NCBI GenBank assembly: GCA_029256345.1
Contig: JAQSYC010000136.1
Coordinates: 1-5,140 of the forward strand
Source: Clostridia bacterium
GTDB taxonomy: Bacteria > Bacillota > Clostridia > Lachnospirales > Cellulosilyticaceae
Reading direction: 5' to 3'
Length of the DNA: 5,140 bases
Positions 3,970-5,140 of the stretch are shown here, in pieces (position 1 is the first letter of the stretch; every line of letters starts with the position of its first letter). Under the pieces are notes generated by a model. It did no database searches. It worked only from the letters and a program-made list of their open reading frames with translations, and had not been told where the DNA came from. Position numbers and translations under genes: made by a program.

Positions 3970-4248
3970 ATGAAGGATATACCGAAAAAAGTAGCATTAT
4001 TACTTATAAAGTTTTATCAAAGAGGGATATCACCCATGCTTGGAAGTAATTGTAGATTTATTCCAACGTGTTCACAATATACTTATGAAGCTATACAGAT
4101 TCATGGTTTTCTGAAAGGGACGTTGCTAGGAATAAAACGTATTTTAAAATGTCATCCATTTCATCCTATGATGTATGATCCAGTACCAGAGAAGAATGTT
4201 TCATTAAATAACAAGAAAAACCAGGAGGACAAGAATGGGAATTATTAA
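3970..4248 (+). CDS. yidD: Membrane protein insertion efficiency factor YidD
   Basis: YidD is a small protein associated with the inner face of the membrane that aids insertion of proteins by YidC. The exact mechanism is not established. The product is 92 residues. Family hallmarks are YQRGISPMLGSNCRFIPTCS (16-35), then YTYEAI (37-42), and RILKCHPFHP (57-66) followed by DPVP. The three conserved cysteines are C28, C34 and C61, and HPFHP is the usual histidine-proline segment. The hydrophobic N-terminal part (VALLLIKFY) may form the amphipathic membrane contact. I chose the ATG at 3970, with AAAGGA (3955-3960) 9 bases upstream, over an in-frame TTG at 3946 that lacks a good binding site and adds residues foreign to the family. 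The C-terminal tail after DPVP is polar and lysine/asparagine-rich. yidC begins inside its last codons. Confidence 0.95.
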   Translation: MKDIPKKVALLLIKFYQRGISPMLGSNCRFIPTCSQYTYEAIQIHGFLKGTLLGIKRILKCHPFHPMMYDPVPEKNVSLNNKKNQEDKNGNY

Positions 4249-5140
4249 TGATTTTTTTGGAGCAATGCTCAATATAATTTTTGAAGGAGTTGCATCAGTT
4301 TCCCCTGTAGCTACTTTAGGTATATCAATTATTATATTTACTTTAGTTACGAGATTGCTTTTAACACCACTTCAATTATCATCACAAAGAACTTCACGTG
4401 GGATGAGTAAGCTTCAACCAGAAATGCAGCGTATACAAAATAAGTATAAAAATAAAAAGGATCAAGAATCACAGCTTTTATACAGCAATGAAATGAAAGC
4501 TTTGTATAAAAAATATAAAATTAATCCTTTAGCAGGATGTCTGCCTTTGCTCATTCAATTTCCACTTATTATTGCATTGTTTAACGTGCTTAGAGAGCCA
4601 GCTAAATATATCAAGGCTTTAGGTAATGAATACAATACAATAGCTACAACAATAGTGGACAAGGTTTCTAACTATCCTGATTTGTTAGAAGGTTTTAAGA
4701 AAGCTGTACAGACTACCTCTCGTGTAGAGTATGATATTACTCAGAAGGATCAGCTTGCAAGTTTTCTTAGTCATTTAAATAGCGGTCAATGGCAGGAATT
4801 TTTAAATAAAGTTGGCGGAGAAGTTCAGCCGATGTTACAGAGTGCCTTAGAAACAAAAGAAAGATTTGAGACATTTTTAGGTGTTAATTTGGTCGATACG
4901 CCGTCTTTACTTATTAAAAACGGTATGTGGCTAGCCCTATTGGTCCCTATTATTGCAGGTGCTTCTACGTTTATTTTTTCTAAAATTACAATGGCAAGTT
5001 CTACGGCAATGCAAAAACCAGCTGTTGGTGCAGATGGTACAGTACAGGCAAATCCTACAGATTCTATGATGAAAGCTATGAATGTTATGATGCCAGCTAT
5101 GACAGCGGTATTCTCTTATACTATGCCTATAGGTTTAGCC
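4235..5140 (+). CDS. yidC: Membrane protein insertase YidC/Oxa1 family (3' end outside window)
   Basis: YidC inserts and folds membrane proteins, alone or with the Sec translocon. The open frame runs 302 codons to the window edge with no stop. Visible parts are a first core membrane helix (about 22-45) containing the conserved arginine R40 of the hydrophilic groove, a charged cytoplasmic hairpin (about 51-97, SKLQPEMQRIQNKY and LYKKYKINP), a second helix with GCLPLLIQFPLIIALFNVLR (101-120), a third (about 229-250), and the start of a fourth with MMPAMTAVFSYTMPIGLA (285-302). The outside loop between helices two and three, about 121-228, is far longer than in Bacillus subtilis SpoIIIJ. No lipoprotein-type signal is seen at the N-terminus. 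AGGAGG (4223-4228) lies 6 bases before the ATG. The 14-base overlap with yidD implies coupled translation and fits their shared function. Confidence 0.96.
   Translation, partial: MGIINDFFGAMLNIIFEGVASVSPVATLGISIIIFTLVTRLLLTPLQLSSQRTSRGMSKLQPEMQRIQNKYKNKKDQESQLLYSNEMKALYKKYKINPLAGCLPLLIQFPLIIALFNVLREPAKYIKALGNEYNTIATTIVDKVSNYPDLLEGFKKAVQTTSRVEYDITQKDQLASFLSHLNSGQWQEFLNKVGGEVQPMLQSALETKERFETFLGVNLVDTPSLLIKNGMWLALLVPIIAGASTFIFSKITMASSTAMQKPAVGADGTVQANPTDSMMKAMNVMMPAMTAVFSYTMPIGLA

Noticed and set aside
1..5140. Mobile element, CRISPR array, defence system or RNA gene
   Set aside because: No transposase, integrase, terminal repeats, spaced identical repeats, tRNA or rRNA are visible. Every long open frame is a core housekeeping gene in conserved order.

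Overview
The window is the chromosomal replication-origin neighbourhood of a low-GC member of the Bacillota, most likely a clostridial relative of the Lachnospirales. The grounds are the gene order (dnaN and dnaA on the minus strand, then rpmH, rnpA, yidD and yidC diverging on the plus strand), AT-rich intergenic DNA, strong AGGAGG-type ribosome binding sites, and the protein sequences of L34, RnpA and YidC. No species is named because nothing here can be compared with a database.

Layout from left to right. Positions 11-50 hold a long hairpin that probably ends the dnaN transcript. The sliding-clamp gene dnaN (58-1164, minus) follows. Positions 1165-1412, between dnaA and dnaN, carry the likely unwinding site: two abutting DnaA boxes, a run of five G, a row of DnaA-trio triplets and an AT-rich stretch, plus further boxes toward dnaA. 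The initiator gene dnaA (1413-2753, minus) is complete. Positions 2754-3384 hold a second cluster of DnaA boxes, the dnaA promoter (its -10 lies inside a DnaA box), a series of helically phased A-tracts, and the rpmH promoter with a leader of about 140 nt. rpmH (3385-3519) ends in a strong hairpin, after which come rnpA (3576-3923), yidD (3970-4248) and the start of yidC (4235 to the window end, cut off after 302 codons). yidC overlaps yidD by 14 bases.

How the parts work together. DnaA binds boxes on both sides of its own gene, so the origin is bipartite. Opening is expected in the dnaA-dnaN gap, where the boxes, G-run and trios are arranged as in the Bacillus subtilis unwinding element. DnaA should also repress its own promoter through the overlapping box. 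DnaN is the clamp for the new forks. The rightward genes form the conserved translation and membrane-insertion group: ribosomal protein L34, the protein subunit of RNase P, and two factors for membrane protein insertion.

I looked for a new or mobile system and found none: no transposase, defence gene, CRISPR array, tRNA or rRNA is visible. This is core-genome DNA. What deserves a second look is regulatory: the unwinding element, the DnaA-box/-10 overlap, the phased A-tracts, the rpmH leader with a hairpin and two tiny coupled reading frames, an RnpA motif variant and a long external loop in YidC.
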